A stretch of 64,000 bases of DNA from Gp6-AA40 sp963772955. Its GTDB lineage: Bacteria > Acidobacteriota > Vicinamibacteria > Vicinamibacterales > UBA2999. The stretch is taken from positions 1,585,631 through 1,649,630 of the forward strand of contig CAVYZF010000009.1 in the NCBI GenBank assembly GCA_963772955.1, given 5' to 3'. How positions within the stretch are numbered: the first letter of the stretch is position 1; every line of letters begins with the position of its first letter. This document shows, piece by piece, positions 38,407 through 46,401 of the stretch. A model generated the notes under the pieces. It ran no database searches. It saw only the letters and a program-made list of their open reading frames with translations, and had not been told where the DNA came from. A program made the translations under genes and the position numbers.

Positions 38407-38478
38407 GCCTAACGGCCAGCGTTCACCAAAGGGCGAGCACGATTGCACCGGGGCCGTCTGGTGCAACGCTTGATAGCC
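38407..38478. repeat. attC-like recombination site 1
   Basis: Begins with GCCTAAC (R'' type, 38407-38413). The inner arms AGCGTTCACC (38418-38427) and GGTGCAACGCT (38460-38470) pair perfectly apart from one extra C, the extrahelical base typical of attC. The right end TTGATAGCC is degenerate relative to GTTRRRY. Confidence 0.75.
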
Positions 38479-38481
38479 CGC

Positions 38482-39396
38482 CTACGACTTGTCTGTCACT
38501 TGCTGCGTGTTCCGGAACGCGTCGGCGTGATCGGCAACCCACTGGCGAAAGGTTCGCGCCGGCGATCCGATGATATCGAACACACTCGAGGTCACGAACG
38601 CCGGTCGTCCGATCGTCGCTCCCCATGCGGTCAGCAGCATGTCCACTACCGGAACCGGCCAGCTACCTGCGGTCTCCCGCCGGAAATCCTCTGGCGACAG
38701 CTCGTCGAATTGGATCCGCCGCCCGATCGTGGCGCCGATGATGCGCACCTGCTCTGCCTGAGTCAATGACTCGGGTCCCGTGAGGACGTAATCGCCACCA
38801 GCATGCCGATCCTCGGACAGGGAACGCGCCGCCGCTGCTGCGATGTCGCGCTCGTCAATCGGTGCCGTCTCGGCCGCGCCATAGGGCCATCGGACGGCAT
38901 CGCGGTCTCGAATCGACGCCGCCCACCAATGCAACGCATTCGACGCGAACATTCCGGGCCGGATGATCGTCGACGCGAGGTCAGTCTCCGCGATCAGGCG
39001 CTCGATGTTCGCGTGTAGAACAGCCATGGCGTTCGGCTGCGGCCCCTGGAAGAACGGGTGCGGCGTTCGGTGCGGCGAGGACAGAAAGACGACGCGCCGC
39101 GCGTGCGACGCGAGGCGCTCGATGACGGCTGGAACCGTGGCCGGCGGCGCAGCCCAGACGAGGAAGACCGCACCCACCCCCTGCAGCGCGCGGTCGAGTG
39201 ATTCAGGCACCGTCAGATCGCCCGAGAGGACCTCGACGGCCGCCGGCAATCGTGCCGCATCCGGTCGCCGCGTGAGCGCGCGTACCGGCACACCCGCACC
39301 CAGCAGTTCGGCGACCACCGCTCGCCCGATACGGCCAGTGGCTCCCGTTACGAGGACGGGCTGCGCGCGGGCGGTCCAGCCCCCGTTAGACGTCAT
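38482..39396 (-). CDS. NmrA/SDR-like NAD(P)-binding protein
   Basis: 304 residues. The N-terminus PVLVTGATGRIGRAVVAELLGAGVPVRALTRRP is the atypical SDR GxxGxxG nucleotide-binding motif. It continues EVLSGDLTVPESLDRALQGVGAVFLVW, RVVFLSSPH, TIIRPGMFASN and YVLTGPESLTQAEQVRIIG, as in NmrA-like oxidoreductases and quinone-reductase-related proteins (SDR_a5). Cytoplasmic. It overlaps the upstream minus-strand gene by 11 bases and ends 4 bases from attC-like site 1, the position expected for a gene in a cassette. Confidence 0.87.
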   Translation of the reverse strand: MTSNGGWTARAQPVLVTGATGRIGRAVVAELLGAGVPVRALTRRPDAARLPAAVEVLSGDLTVPESLDRALQGVGAVFLVWAAPPATVPAVIERLASHARRVVFLSSPHRTPHPFFQGPQPNAMAVLHANIERLIAETDLASTIIRPGMFASNALHWWAASIRDRDAVRWPYGAAETAPIDERDIAAAAARSLSEDRHAGGDYVLTGPESLTQAEQVRIIGATIGRRIQFDELSPEDFRRETAGSWPVPVVDMLLTAWGATIGRPAFVTSSVFDIIGSPARTFRQWVADHADAFRNTQQVTDKS

Positions 39397-39943
39397 CCCC
39401 CAAAGAGCCAGTCAAGCGCAAGGCCAGGCCGACGAATTCTGCCGCATCGTCTGCGGTCAGGCCATCAACCGGCGCGCGTTCTGCTTCGCTCGTCAACCGC
39501 CGCAAGCGATTCAACAGACTGTATTGCGCGTCCGACATGAATCCGGCGTTCAGCATCAACGAACCAAGCACCATCGGCATCGACCAGACGCCTTCTGCAA
39601 CCTGAAGTCTTCTTGCTTTCGCTACGCGCGCCAGGGCCGCTTCAACTTGACGCCAGGCATCGCGAATCGCACTTCGAGGACGCACGGCTGACAGACGCAT
39701 GAGATCTTCCCAAACCTGTGGTCTCGCGATGCCAACTGACGGCTGGATTTCCGCATCATCAGCTGCCTCTCGAACCGCGGCGATTTCGCGTCCGAAACTG
39801 ACCTCGAGCTCGCTGTACTTCAGTGTTCGGATAAGAGGCAAGAGGCTGATCAAAATCTTCCGGACCAACAGCAATGCTATAACCGCGGTTACTGGCCAAG
39901 CCAGGCTTGCTACGACGTTTGCGATGAAAGTTCGGTTGTCCAT
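39386..39943 (-). CDS. Hypothetical membrane-anchored protein
   Basis: 185 residues. One TM helix near the N-terminus (VASLAWPVTAVIALLLVRKILISLLPLI) is followed by KYSELEVSFGREIAAVREAAD, then a soluble helical domain (RSAIRDAWRQVEAALARVAKARRL..., LMLNAGFMSDAQYSLLNRLRRLTSEAE). This is a common layout for uncharacterised single-pass proteins, including many carried in integron cassettes. No catalytic motif is visible. Confidence 0.65.
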   Translation of the reverse strand: MDNRTFIANVVASLAWPVTAVIALLLVRKILISLLPLIRTLKYSELEVSFGREIAAVREAADDAEIQPSVGIARPQVWEDLMRLSAVRPRSAIRDAWRQVEAALARVAKARRLQVAEGVWSMPMVLGSLMLNAGFMSDAQYSLLNRLRRLTSEAERAPVDGLTADDAAEFVGLALRLTGSLGDDV

Positions 39944-39997
39944 TGATCAATTCGCAGCGTTGACGCCTGCACTCCGTCATGATCCGATGACCCTGCT

Positions 39998-40760
39998 CTA
40001 CGCGCGCCGCAAGACCGGAGCGAGGAAGTCCCGAAGGAGAGGAATCACGACATCAGGCCTCGCGCCGAGCTCGTGTCCGAATCCGTCAACAAGCCGAACC
40101 GTCCAACCCAGGCGCTCGAGTTCGTTTCGATGCTCAGACACCAAGGGGCCAATGCGGATGCTGTGCCCCTCGGCGATGAACTGATCGTTGGTTCCAGCAA
40201 AGACCAGGCGCGGACACGTTAGCTTGGAGACAGCATCTCGCTCGGGCCAATTCCGAAGGCTCCGGTAATACGTTACGTAGTGCTTGTCACCTCCCCGAGC
40301 AGCCCCGGCTTCAGCGACCGCCAGTGTCTCGTCGTACTGTCCGCCTAAGGGCGGCCAACCGCCACAAGCCAGTACCTGTTAACCGATTCGTTCGAACCGC
40401 GAGCTGCAGCCCGACACCTGCGCCCCACGAGAACCCAAACCACGCGAAGCGTGCGGCACCCACGGCGTCCGCGACCGCCAGAATCTCGGCGCACACATGC
40501 TCCGCCGTGAAGGCATCGACGAACTCCTGCGAAACATCGCGCGGCGGATAGTCGAGCACAACTACCCGGTACTCCTCGGCAAGCGACCGATAGTATCCGC
40601 TTGGCATTCTGTCGAAGACGAGCACGGTCGGCGCGTCGCTTGGGCCTTGCACCGTATATCGAGCACGGGCCTGGCCGGTTGCCCGACCCGGAAAGACGAG
40701 CGGCAACGTGCCAAGAGCGCCCGTGGCTCCGAGGAGACGAAGCACTGTGCGCCGATTCAT
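39998..40760 (-). CDS. Alpha/beta hydrolase, secreted, frameshifted
   Basis: ATG 40760 begins a Tat-like leader (MNRRTVLRLLGATGALGTLPLVFPG). The fold reads PTVLVFDRMPSGYYRSLAEEYRVVVLDYPP, then the nucleophile elbow GFSWGAG (GxSxG). A shift near 40385 leads to YRSLRNWPERDAVSKLTCPRLVFAGTNDQF (acid residue) and LVDGFGHELG (catalytic histidine), with TAG at 39998-40000. Complete catalytic triad; substrate unknown. It shares one attC-bounded interval with the two preceding genes. Confidence 0.78.
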
Positions 40761-40785
40761 CTGTTCTTACCTGTAGCAGTCAGCC

Positions 40786-40873
40786 GTGTAACGTCCGCGT
40801 TTCAGCCGCGGCGGCCGGTTGAGCGTATTGCATGACGAACGCTAAACGCCGCCGGCTCGAATCGCTGTTAGCC
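40786..40873. repeat. attC-like recombination site 2
   Basis: Left end GTGTAAC (40786-40792), right end GTTAGCC (40867-40873). TTCAGCCGCGGCGGC (40801-40815) pairs with GCCGCCGGCTCGAA (40848-40861), again with an extra C in the right arm. The inner stem GTTGAGCGT/ACGCTAAAC extends the hairpin. Confidence 0.82.
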
Positions 40874-41061
40874 GGTCACGAGTAACTCCCTGGCTACCAG
40901 TTGTCCGATCGAACCTGCAGGTCAGAGACGGTTGCACGCAGTCGCGGTTCTCCGGAACAGAGAGGCGGATGCGCTGATGCTCGTCTCAGACGCGCGACTA
41001 GGACGCCGAATGTCGGTTCGCAACCAACGGAGAGCGAGACCGATCGGCGCCGATCGCCGGA

Positions 41062-41334
41062 CTACTTGTAGAGCGAACCGAGGACTGCGCCTGCGTCCGC
41101 GTCTTCCAGTACGGGCGTGGTCTCGATCGGCAAGAACTCAGACCATTCAGCAACCCAGGCATAGAGCGCCTTGGCATCTGTCGTTTCGACGATCGCGCAG
41201 CCTTTGCCACTCATACCGTGCCAACGGCCCACAAGCGTGACGCCCGCTGGCGGTAAGCCGCCGGCCTTCAGAAATCGCGCCACCGCAGGACGAAACGTTG
41301 ATGCAGGCAGAGACCACTGGACCAGGAACTTCAT
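41062..41334 (-). CDS. DUF3303-like small protein
   Basis: 90 residues: MKFLVQWSLPASTFRPAVARFLKAGGLPPAGVTLVGRWHGMSGKGCAIVETTDAKALYAWVAEWSEFLPIETTPVLEDADAG. This is a ferredoxin-like alpha/beta domain typical of DUF3303, related to the YCII/Dabb dimeric barrels. Single domain, no catalytic residues known. The 190 bases between attC-like site 2 and its stop hold no gene. Confidence 0.75.
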   Translation of the reverse strand: MKFLVQWSLPASTFRPAVARFLKAGGLPPAGVTLVGRWHGMSGKGCAIVETTDAKALYAWVAEWSEFLPIETTPVLEDADAGAVLGSLYK

Positions 41335-41404
41335 GTGTCAGCCCTCCTGGCCGGAGAGTATAGAGCCAAGCTCGACACGAAGCCGCGGTCGGCTGCGGCG
41401 GCTG

Positions 41405-41791
41405 TCAGGCAGGACGGCGACCACCTGAAACAGCAAACGCGATGAAGGCGCCAACGAGTACAACCAGCACTGCCCCGATCCGAATAAGCCCGGGTCCTTG
41501 TGTTGCCTCCCAGTCGAGAACCGCTCGCCCGCGGTCTACCCCGAAGAAGGGGGTTGCCAGTCCCGCCACAAACGAAACGGCTCCAAGAGTCCGAAGGGTC
41601 CTGGGCGCGCGAGAGACCCGCGCGACCAACATCAAGACAAGGCCGATGCCGACTCGAAGAGCGCCGACGGCGTAGAGTCCGTTAGGCGTGACCACATCGC
41701 GCCCAACCGAGATCAGGGTATCGGGCATGAAGATGCCGGTCACGCCGACGCACATGATGAAGAACGCGACGAGCAATGCCAGAGGTTTCAT
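41405..41791 (-). CDS. Small integral membrane protein, four predicted TM helices
   Basis: 128 residues with four hydrophobic segments: PLALLVAFFIMCVGVTGIFM, YAVGALRVGIGLVLMLVA, LGAVSFVAGLATPFFGV and LIRIGAVLVVLVGAFIAFAV. A cytoplasmic RVSRAPRTLRTLG loop fits the positive-inside rule. I do not recognise the family by name. It lies 14 bases from attC-like site 3, so its start would be at a cassette border. Confidence 0.7.
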   Translation of the reverse strand: MKPLALLVAFFIMCVGVTGIFMPDTLISVGRDVVTPNGLYAVGALRVGIGLVLMLVARVSRAPRTLRTLGAVSFVAGLATPFFGVDRGRAVLDWEATQGPGLIRIGAVLVVLVGAFIAFAVSGGRRPA

Positions 41792-41804
41792 GTATGTCCG
41801 TTCA

Positions 41805-41879
41805 CCTAGCGATGCGCGCTGAGCCGCAGCGTTGACATGATCTCAACACAAAGCGCTGTCGGATCCAGTGAGGTTAGGC
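41805..41879. repeat. attC-like recombination site 3 (degenerate left end)
   Basis: Right end is a perfect GTTAGGC (41873-41879). The left end ACCTAGC (41805-41811) differs from RYYYAAC by one base. The arms CGCTGAGCCG and CGGATCCAGTG still pair partially with an extra C, and a GTTGA/TCAAC inner stem is present. Confidence 0.6.
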
Positions 41880-41997
41880 AGCCGACAGCCCGTCGCTCAA
41901 AACGGGATCTCGTTCACGGAGAGCAGCAACGGCCCAATGATCGGAGGGGGAGGGCCCAAGTCTCGCCCCAATCGTTGTCCCGGTGTTACGAATTGTC

Positions 41998-43362
41998 TTA
42001 CTTCTTGTTCGTACTAACTGCACATCCGCTCTTCAGGAGCGGATTGTCGATATTCTTGCCAGCCCAGTCCAGGAAGAAGTCGAATTCAACCAGGGCGGTC
42101 GAGCCCAGCATGCCCATGTGTGTGTGGCCGTTAAGCTTGCCCTTGAAGATCGGGTCTTCCACATTGAGCGAGAGTGCAGGTCCAACTTTGCGTGTGCGGC
42201 TCGCATTCATCGCAGCAACGGCGGTGTAGTTCCCCTTCCGTGTGGCCAGTGGACGATAGTCACCGTTCACCATCAGGAAAGGAATCGAGTCGAAGTCCGA
42301 CCCAACGAGCCCTGCGGCTGCGAGATCGGTCCCTGCCCCCTCGGGGATGATGATCCCCTTCACCAGATTCAATTCCCCGCGCTCCTTCAGAATGCGGACC
42401 GTATGGAACACCGAGGACGTCGATTGCGAATGGGGTGAGAGGATGCCGCCCCCGATGCCTTCAAGCAGTTCAGCAAGGCCGAGCGGAAGCCAGGTGTCGA
42501 TTGCATTGAGGTTGTTCGGAGTACAGCTCGGACAAACGGAGCCCGGCAACGTGACTTCGCCATTGGGCACGAGCTGCTTGTAGTATTCGAGGCCCAGATA
42601 CGTGTTGTTGGACGGATTGGGTGCTTCGCCTATGGCGCCGGCACGCGCAACGAGACGCGGATTGGCGGAATTGGGCCCAGGCGGAATCGGGAACGCCGGC
42701 GGATAGACGCCGTGGGCTTGCGACGGCTCTGCGGAGTTTTCAGCAGGATCGGGATCGCCGGGGTCGCCGTGGCGGATCATCTTTCCAGTCGTGAGGTCAG
42801 TACCGGCCGGCACGATGTGGCCGAACCAGGTCGTCCAAGCGCCGTCGTCGGTGATCCTGCCGAAGCTTGACGGGACCAGATTCCAGTTGCCCGTCGCCTT
42901 GGCCTCGAGGATGACTGACTGGTCAAAGCCGGACCGGCCCCGTCCTGGCTGATCGACCACGAAAGTGGCGAGCTTGTTTCGGACTGCGTAGGAGAGCCAG
43001 CCTTCGCCACCACCAGGTGTCGAATCCAGCGCCGCTCCTGTATGCGTTGACCCGTGGATCATGATGAGCGGCCACTTCCTTCGCTGTTCTGGGACCTGGA
43101 ACTGGACATACATCTGGCCGATCGTGATCTGCTGCGGCGGGCCGCCTTCCCGAACGGCCGCGGAGCTGGCATATCGGGTGACCTTCGGCACACCACCGAC
43201 GAAGAAAGAACCCTGATCGCAGATGCTCAGAGGTGCTCCACTCAGATACCGGCCCTTTAGCGGGTCTTCCCAGGCCAACGCGCCTGCGGCAAGCATGCCG
43301 GTCATCACGGCCGTCAACAAGATCGTGGACAGGTATCGCTTCGTGAATCGTTCATGCCGCAT
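41998..43362 (-). CDS. Large secreted alpha/beta hydrolase (esterase-like)
   Basis: I start at ATG 43362 (MRHERFTKRYLSTILLTAVMTGML...), a signal peptide, rather than 43464. About 454 residues. WPLIMIHGSTHTGAALDSTP carries the oxyanion HG, and FVVDQPGRGRSG matches strand 4 of the fold. The putative nucleophile is in LSPHSQSTSSV (HSxS rather than GxSxG), an acid in FLMVNGDYRPL, and the histidine in LNGHTHMGML. The size and HSQ-type elbow resemble the secreted esterases with an alpha/beta-hydrolase fold found in soil bacteria. Unusually long for an integron cassette gene. Confidence 0.72.
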   Translation of the reverse strand: MRHERFTKRYLSTILLTAVMTGMLAAGALAWEDPLKGRYLSGAPLSICDQGSFFVGGVPKVTRYASSAAVREGGPPQQITIGQMYVQFQVPEQRRKWPLIMIHGSTHTGAALDSTPGGGEGWLSYAVRNKLATFVVDQPGRGRSGFDQSVILEAKATGNWNLVPSSFGRITDDGAWTTWFGHIVPAGTDLTTGKMIRHGDPGDPDPAENSAEPSQAHGVYPPAFPIPPGPNSANPRLVARAGAIGEAPNPSNNTYLGLEYYKQLVPNGEVTLPGSVCPSCTPNNLNAIDTWLPLGLAELLEGIGGGILSPHSQSTSSVFHTVRILKERGELNLVKGIIIPEGAGTDLAAAGLVGSDFDSIPFLMVNGDYRPLATRKGNYTAVAAMNASRTRKVGPALSLNVEDPIFKGKLNGHTHMGMLGSTALVEFDFFLDWAGKNIDNPLLKSGCAVSTNKK

Positions 43363-43528
43363 AAAAGCTCCCCAGAAGTGTGGGCGGTCGCCTGAAGACT
43401 TCTTGCCTGTCACCAATGTCGGCGTGACTCGCCGGCCCCTTGTTGACTTGTTTGCGAACGACACTGGACACGGCGACGGCGCTCCGTGAGGCCTTCCGCG
43501 TGCCCGTCCCGTCTCGTTGTTCTTGTCT

Positions 43529-43607
43529 GCCTAACGCTGTGGCGATGACCTGCGCCGCGCGGGGCGCGAGCGGCCCACGCGGAGTCTGGTCCATCGCCTT
43601 GTTAGCG
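43529..43607. repeat. attC-like recombination site 4
   Basis: Left GCCTAAC (43529-43535), right GTTAGCG (43601-43607). GGCGATGACC (43541-43550) pairs with GGTCCATCGCC (43588-43598), perfect except one extra C. Total 79 bases. This is a textbook attC. Confidence 0.9.
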
Positions 43608-43629
43608 GCCCGGATGGTACATTGCCTTC

Positions 43630-43836
43630 GTGACGTTCGCGATTGAAATTGAGCGGGAAGACGATGGCCGCTGGCTGGCCGAGGTCCCCGCCCTGTCCGG
43701 TGTCATGGCCTACGGTCAGGACCGAGACGAGGCAGTTGCCCGTGTCCAAGCGCTTGCCCTCCGAGTGATTGCTGAGCGCCTGGAGCATCGTGAAGCCCCA
43801 GCGGAATTCCTCAACGTCACGTTCCACGCCGCGTGA
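43630..43836 (+). CDS. hicB: HicB-family antitoxin
   Basis: 68 residues: MTFAIEIEREDDGRWLAEVPALSGVMAYGQDRDEAVARVQALALRVIAERLEH. This is the HicB partial RNase H-like fold (EREDDGRWLAEVPALPG type) without an added DNA-binding domain. GTG start 22 bases after the right end of attC-like site 4. It overlaps the hicA start by four bases (GTGA). It neutralises the HicA mRNA interferase. The pair is on the plus strand, opposite to most other cassettes. Confidence 0.85.
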   Translation: MTFAIEIEREDDGRWLAEVPALSGVMAYGQDRDEAVARVQALALRVIAERLEHREAPAEFLNVTFHAA

Positions 43837-44030
43837 GCAACTGGCCGGCCGCCAAAGCCAGCCGAGTTCTGGCCGCTCTTCTCAGGATCGGTGAGTATCA
43901 AACGACAATCCGGCTCACATCGAACTCTCGAGCGTCCCTCGTGGCCGGACTTCGTCTTCGCGTTCCACGACGCCGGCCTCACACCAAACGATCTTCAGGT
44001 CTTGCCCTGTTCCTCGATCCGGCTGTCTGA
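43833..44030 (+). CDS. hicA: HicA-like toxin, frameshifted and probably shortened
   Basis: The start VSNWPAAKASRVLAALLRIG is followed, after a one-base shift near 43890, by SIKRQSGSHRTLERPSWPDFVFAFHDAGLTPNDLQ. The SGSHR histidine is the catalytic residue of HicA dsRBD-fold RNases. In typical HicA about 15-20 residues (the EIGPRMLARIAKHT helix) separate FAFHD from GLTPDDL; here they are absent. Its stop at 44028 lies within the left end of attC-like site 5. The toxin may be inactive. Confidence 0.7.
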   Translation: MSNWPAAKASRVLAALLRIGEYQTTIRLTSNSRASLVAGLRLRVPRRRPHTKRSSGLALFLDPAV

Positions 44031-44085
44031 CGCCCGTGGCTCACCCGCGCCCGGGCGGCGTCGGGTGCAGCCGCCGGTGTTATGC
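44025..44085. repeat. attC-like recombination site 5
   Basis: Left GTCTGAC (44025-44031), right GTTATGC (44079-44085). GGCTCACCCG (44038-44047) pairs with CGGGTGCAGCC (44062-44072) apart from one extra C. Short (61 bases). Confidence 0.85.
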
Positions 44086-44097
44086 GGCCCGTCGCTT

Positions 44098-44443
44098 CTA
44101 CTCTGGATGATCCAGCGCCGGAAGAGCAGCCTCACAGGCGACCTTCAGCTTGGGAACGTCTTGGTCGACTGCGCGGTACACGAGCTCGAGATCGACACCC
44201 AGGTAGTCGTGCACAAGGACAGTCCGAAACCCTGCCAGTCCCTTCCAATCGACCGACCGCTACGATGGCCTTGACGGCTTCACTGAGATGCTGACTCGAT
44301 TCCGCCAACGTCTGCAGATTCCGGATCACGCCATCCTGAATCAGATGCGAGGCAAAGAAACGATCGCGGCCACCGGTCGTGTACTCCTCGATGCGGGCAA
44401 TACAACGCAAGATGTGCTTCAGATAGACGCGGTCGTCCTTCAT
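44098..44443 (-). CDS. hepT: HepT-like HEPN ribonuclease toxin, frameshifted
   Basis: The first frame gives MKDDRVYLKHILRCIARIEEYTTGGRDRFFASHLIQDGVIRNLQTLAESSQHLSEAVKA. A shift near 44262 leads into VDWKGLAGFRTVLVHDYLGVDLELVYRAVDQDVPKLKVACEAAL and TAG at 44098-44100. RTVLVHDY is the Rx4HxY HEPN active site (R....H.Y) of HepT. The stop lies 13 bases from attC-like site 5. It is encoded 3' of, and overlapping, its mntA-type partner. Confidence 0.8.
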
Positions 44444-44724
44444 AAGGGAACGGCCTCTTCCAGCACTCGCTCACGAAGCAGGTCATCGAGGCCTCGCTCG
44501 GTGACGACCTGTACCCGGCGACCGAGGAGTTCTTCCAAGTCCGCGACCAGCCCGCCCGGAAACCAGGGGCTTGGATGGGGCCCCACCTCGACGAGGAGGT
44601 CGACATCACTGTGCGCTCCGGCATCCCCACGCGCCATCGAGCCAAACACGGGCACGCTTGTCACGCCGTGCCTGCGAGCCAGCCGGAGTATCTGTTCCCG
44701 TTTCGTTGTTACGAGGTCCACCAT
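44440..44724 (-). CDS. mntA: MntA-like minimal nucleotidyltransferase antitoxin
   Basis: 94 residues: VTSVPVFGSMARGDAGAHSDVDLLVEVGPHPSPW, the GSx10DxD active site of MNT proteins that AMPylate HepT and neutralise it. The ATG at 44724 is followed by MVDLVTTKREQILRLARRHG. The stop overlaps the HepT start (ATGA), as usual in this toxin-antitoxin operon. Confidence 0.88.
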   Translation of the reverse strand: MVDLVTTKREQILRLARRHGVTSVPVFGSMARGDAGAHSDVDLLVEVGPHPSPWFPGGLVADLEELLGRRVQVVTERGLDDLLRERVLEEAVPL

Positions 44725-44784
44725 CCGGCCTTGCTCCGTCGAACCCTCAGTGTGCCCGTCTTCTGCGTCGTGTCGTATCAGGCC

Positions 44785-44822
44785 GCATAACGATTCGCGC
44801 TGAGCCGCGGCGCTCCGGTTAC
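44785..44822. repeat. attC-like site 6, partial
   Basis: GCATAAC (44785-44791) is a good left end, complementary to the GTTATGC right end of sites 5 and 11. It is followed by CGCTGAGCCGCGGCGC, an L''-type arm. The matching right arm is missing; only a GTTACGC lies nearby. I read it as a truncated site. Confidence 0.5.
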
Positions 44823-45065
44823 GCTCTCTAGACCGAGGCAGGCGCTCGACGGATCACAGTACCGGTGGTACCCAACCCACGGATATCAGCAGGATCAACC
44901 GTCGGTGTTACTGGTCCCGCCTCTACCTTGTCGCTGCAGCTCCGTCACCCGCGACCGGTGTCGCTACTCCGTCGTCACACTCGACCCGCCTGCGCGACCG
45001 CTCATAGGGTGGGCGGTCTGGTCGGCGGCCTAGTCGATCTCTGCGTGCTTGACAGAACGAAGTCA
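44823..45065. other. Gene-free interval between attC-like sites 6 and 7
   Basis: No ORF here has recognisable coding character on either strand. The stretch could be an empty or decayed cassette, or a cassette carrying a promoter or RNA only. Confidence 0.35.
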
Positions 45066-45134
45066 TGTCAACCGTCCGAATGAGCCGCGCGGCTTCGCGA
45101 TTCACGCCATGTCGGCTCCATTCGGAGGTTAGCC
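45066..45134. repeat. attC-like recombination site 7
   Basis: Left end TGTCAAC (45066-45072), right end GTTAGCC (45128-45134). TCCGAATGAGCCG (45075-45087) pairs over 13 bases with CGGCTCCATTCGGA (45113-45126), leaving one extra C unpaired. The stop codon of the next gene (TAA on the minus strand) is inside the right end. Confidence 0.9.
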
Positions 45135-45758
45135 GGTCTTCCGGCGGCGAGTCGGCTTCCGATGCTGAACGTCTTCAACCGCCGACTCGCCTGCACGGCG
45201 ATAGAAAGCAATGACGTCGGCCGTTGCCTTCCCAGCCAGCCGCCTCGCCTGTCGGTCACGGATCTCGCGCACGAACTCCACCGCGCGAATTCTAGCGTCC
45301 TTCATCGGTGGCCACCTCCCGAGGGGACAAATCTGCAGCGGCCGGTACCCGCGTTCGACGTTCACCGCGTTGAACAGCCTGATCTTCTCAAGTTTCACCA
45401 CGTGGCGGAAGTTCCAACTGACCAGTGCATGAACTTCTGCGATGGTGGCCAGAGCAATGTGCCGCATGTCGGCTGCGAATTTGCGCGGCAGGATCTTCCG
45501 CTCTTCGTATGCGGCCGCGAGCTCGAGCACGGGCTCGGTCATCGGGAGAACCGACCCTGCAAGCCCGAGAAGCTCTTGGTGAAGCTCCCGGACGCGATCA
45601 GGTGCCTCGACGACTTCGGCTGCCGTCACGTCGGACAACACTGGTACCAATCGCCCCGCCCGAAAGTCGCGCACCAGCGCGAGTGACCACGTTGAGAACT
45701 CCGAATCGAAGCATCCACCGAGCACGGACGTGTCGACATAGATCCGGAGTATTTCCAA
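45129..45758 (-). CDS. PIN-domain toxin-like protein fused to its small partner
   Basis: TTG 45758 gives MEILRIYVDTSVLGGCFDSEFSTWSLALVRDFRAGRLVPVLSD, a PIN nuclease start with the first catalytic aspartate (VDTS). The second acidic cluster is in FAADMRHIALATIAEVHALVSWNFRHVV. The last 60 residues (MKDARIRAVEFVREIRDRQARRLAGKATADVIAFYRRA) resemble the small protein normally encoded as a separate overlapping gene behind such PIN proteins. Here both are in one frame. A natural fusion or a frameshift at the junction (about 45320) is possible. Cassette gene by position. Confidence 0.78.
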   Translation of the reverse strand: MEILRIYVDTSVLGGCFDSEFSTWSLALVRDFRAGRLVPVLSDVTAAEVVEAPDRVRELHQELLGLAGSVLPMTEPVLELAAAYEERKILPRKFAADMRHIALATIAEVHALVSWNFRHVVKLEKIRLFNAVNVERGYRPLQICPLGRWPPMKDARIRAVEFVREIRDRQARRLAGKATADVIAFYRRAGESAVEDVQHRKPTRRRKTG

Positions 45759-45780
45759 TTGATCGTCTCTCGCTAAATCC

Positions 45781-45860
45781 GGCTAACGCCAGGTTTGAGC
45801 CGCGCGCCCGCGGCGACATGATCGCACAGGACTCAGGCGCGACGGCTCCAATGATGGTAT
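45781..45860. repeat. attC-like site 8, degenerate right end
   Basis: GGCTAAC (45781-45787) followed by arm TTTGAGCCG pairs with CGGCTCCAA near 45843-45851, which again has the additional C. A clear GTTRRRY right end is absent; GGTATGG may be its remnant. The nucleotidyltransferase stop lies within the site. Confidence 0.5.
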
Positions 45861-46393
45861 GGACTCCTCCCGGTTTCCTTCGCGGCATCGTAGACGGCGT
45901 GTTCGAGCGCCACAAGAACTTCTTCGACATCTGGCGGCACATGGCCACGACGCTCGACGCGTGGCCGGAGCGTGACTGGCGGCGAGAGGACCAGGCTGGC
46001 GTTCAACCGAATGGCGTCGAGGTCGTCGTGCAGATAAGGCCGCTGGCCGCAGTGAAGGGCATCGCACGACTGCCGCACGCCCGGCCGGCAGTCCTTCCAT
46101 CGACATGTTCGGCCGATGTAACTCCCACGCTCGTTGGCGAGAAACACGTCAGCGCCCCGATTGAAACTCTGGGCGTGCCCCTGCAGACGCCGTGAGGCCG
46201 TTGCCAGCGGCGCCAAGTCCGCATCGTCGGCGACAACCACGAGCACATCGACGTCCTTCGGATCCTGCTTCGCTGTCACAATCGAGCCCAAGAGTGCGAT
46301 TCGTCGCACGCCAGGCATCTGTCGGACGGACACCACGAACCTGCGTAACCCGGCGAGCAGTTGTTGACGATGGCCTTCAGAGCCGCCATGCAT
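45833..46393 (-). CDS. Nucleotidyltransferase-domain protein
   Basis: I start at ATG 46393 (MHGGSEGHRQQLLAGLRRFV), nine bases after the stop of the HTH gene, rather than at 46711, which overlaps it. RRIALLGSIVTAKQDPKDVDVLVVV is the GSx10DxD nucleotidyltransferase motif. Next come DDADLAPLATASRRLQGHAQSFNRGADVFLANERGSYIGRTCRWKDCRPGVRQSCDALHCGQRPYLHDDLDAIRL. Likely the enzymatic half of a toxin-antitoxin-like pair with the upstream HTH protein. Confidence 0.72.
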   Translation of the reverse strand: MHGGSEGHRQQLLAGLRRFVVSVRQMPGVRRIALLGSIVTAKQDPKDVDVLVVVADDADLAPLATASRRLQGHAQSFNRGADVFLANERGSYIGRTCRWKDCRPGVRQSCDALHCGQRPYLHDDLDAIRLNASLVLSPPVTLRPRVERRGHVPPDVEEVLVALEHAVYDAAKETGRSPYHHWSRRA

Positions 46394-46401
46394 CGTAGCC
46401 C

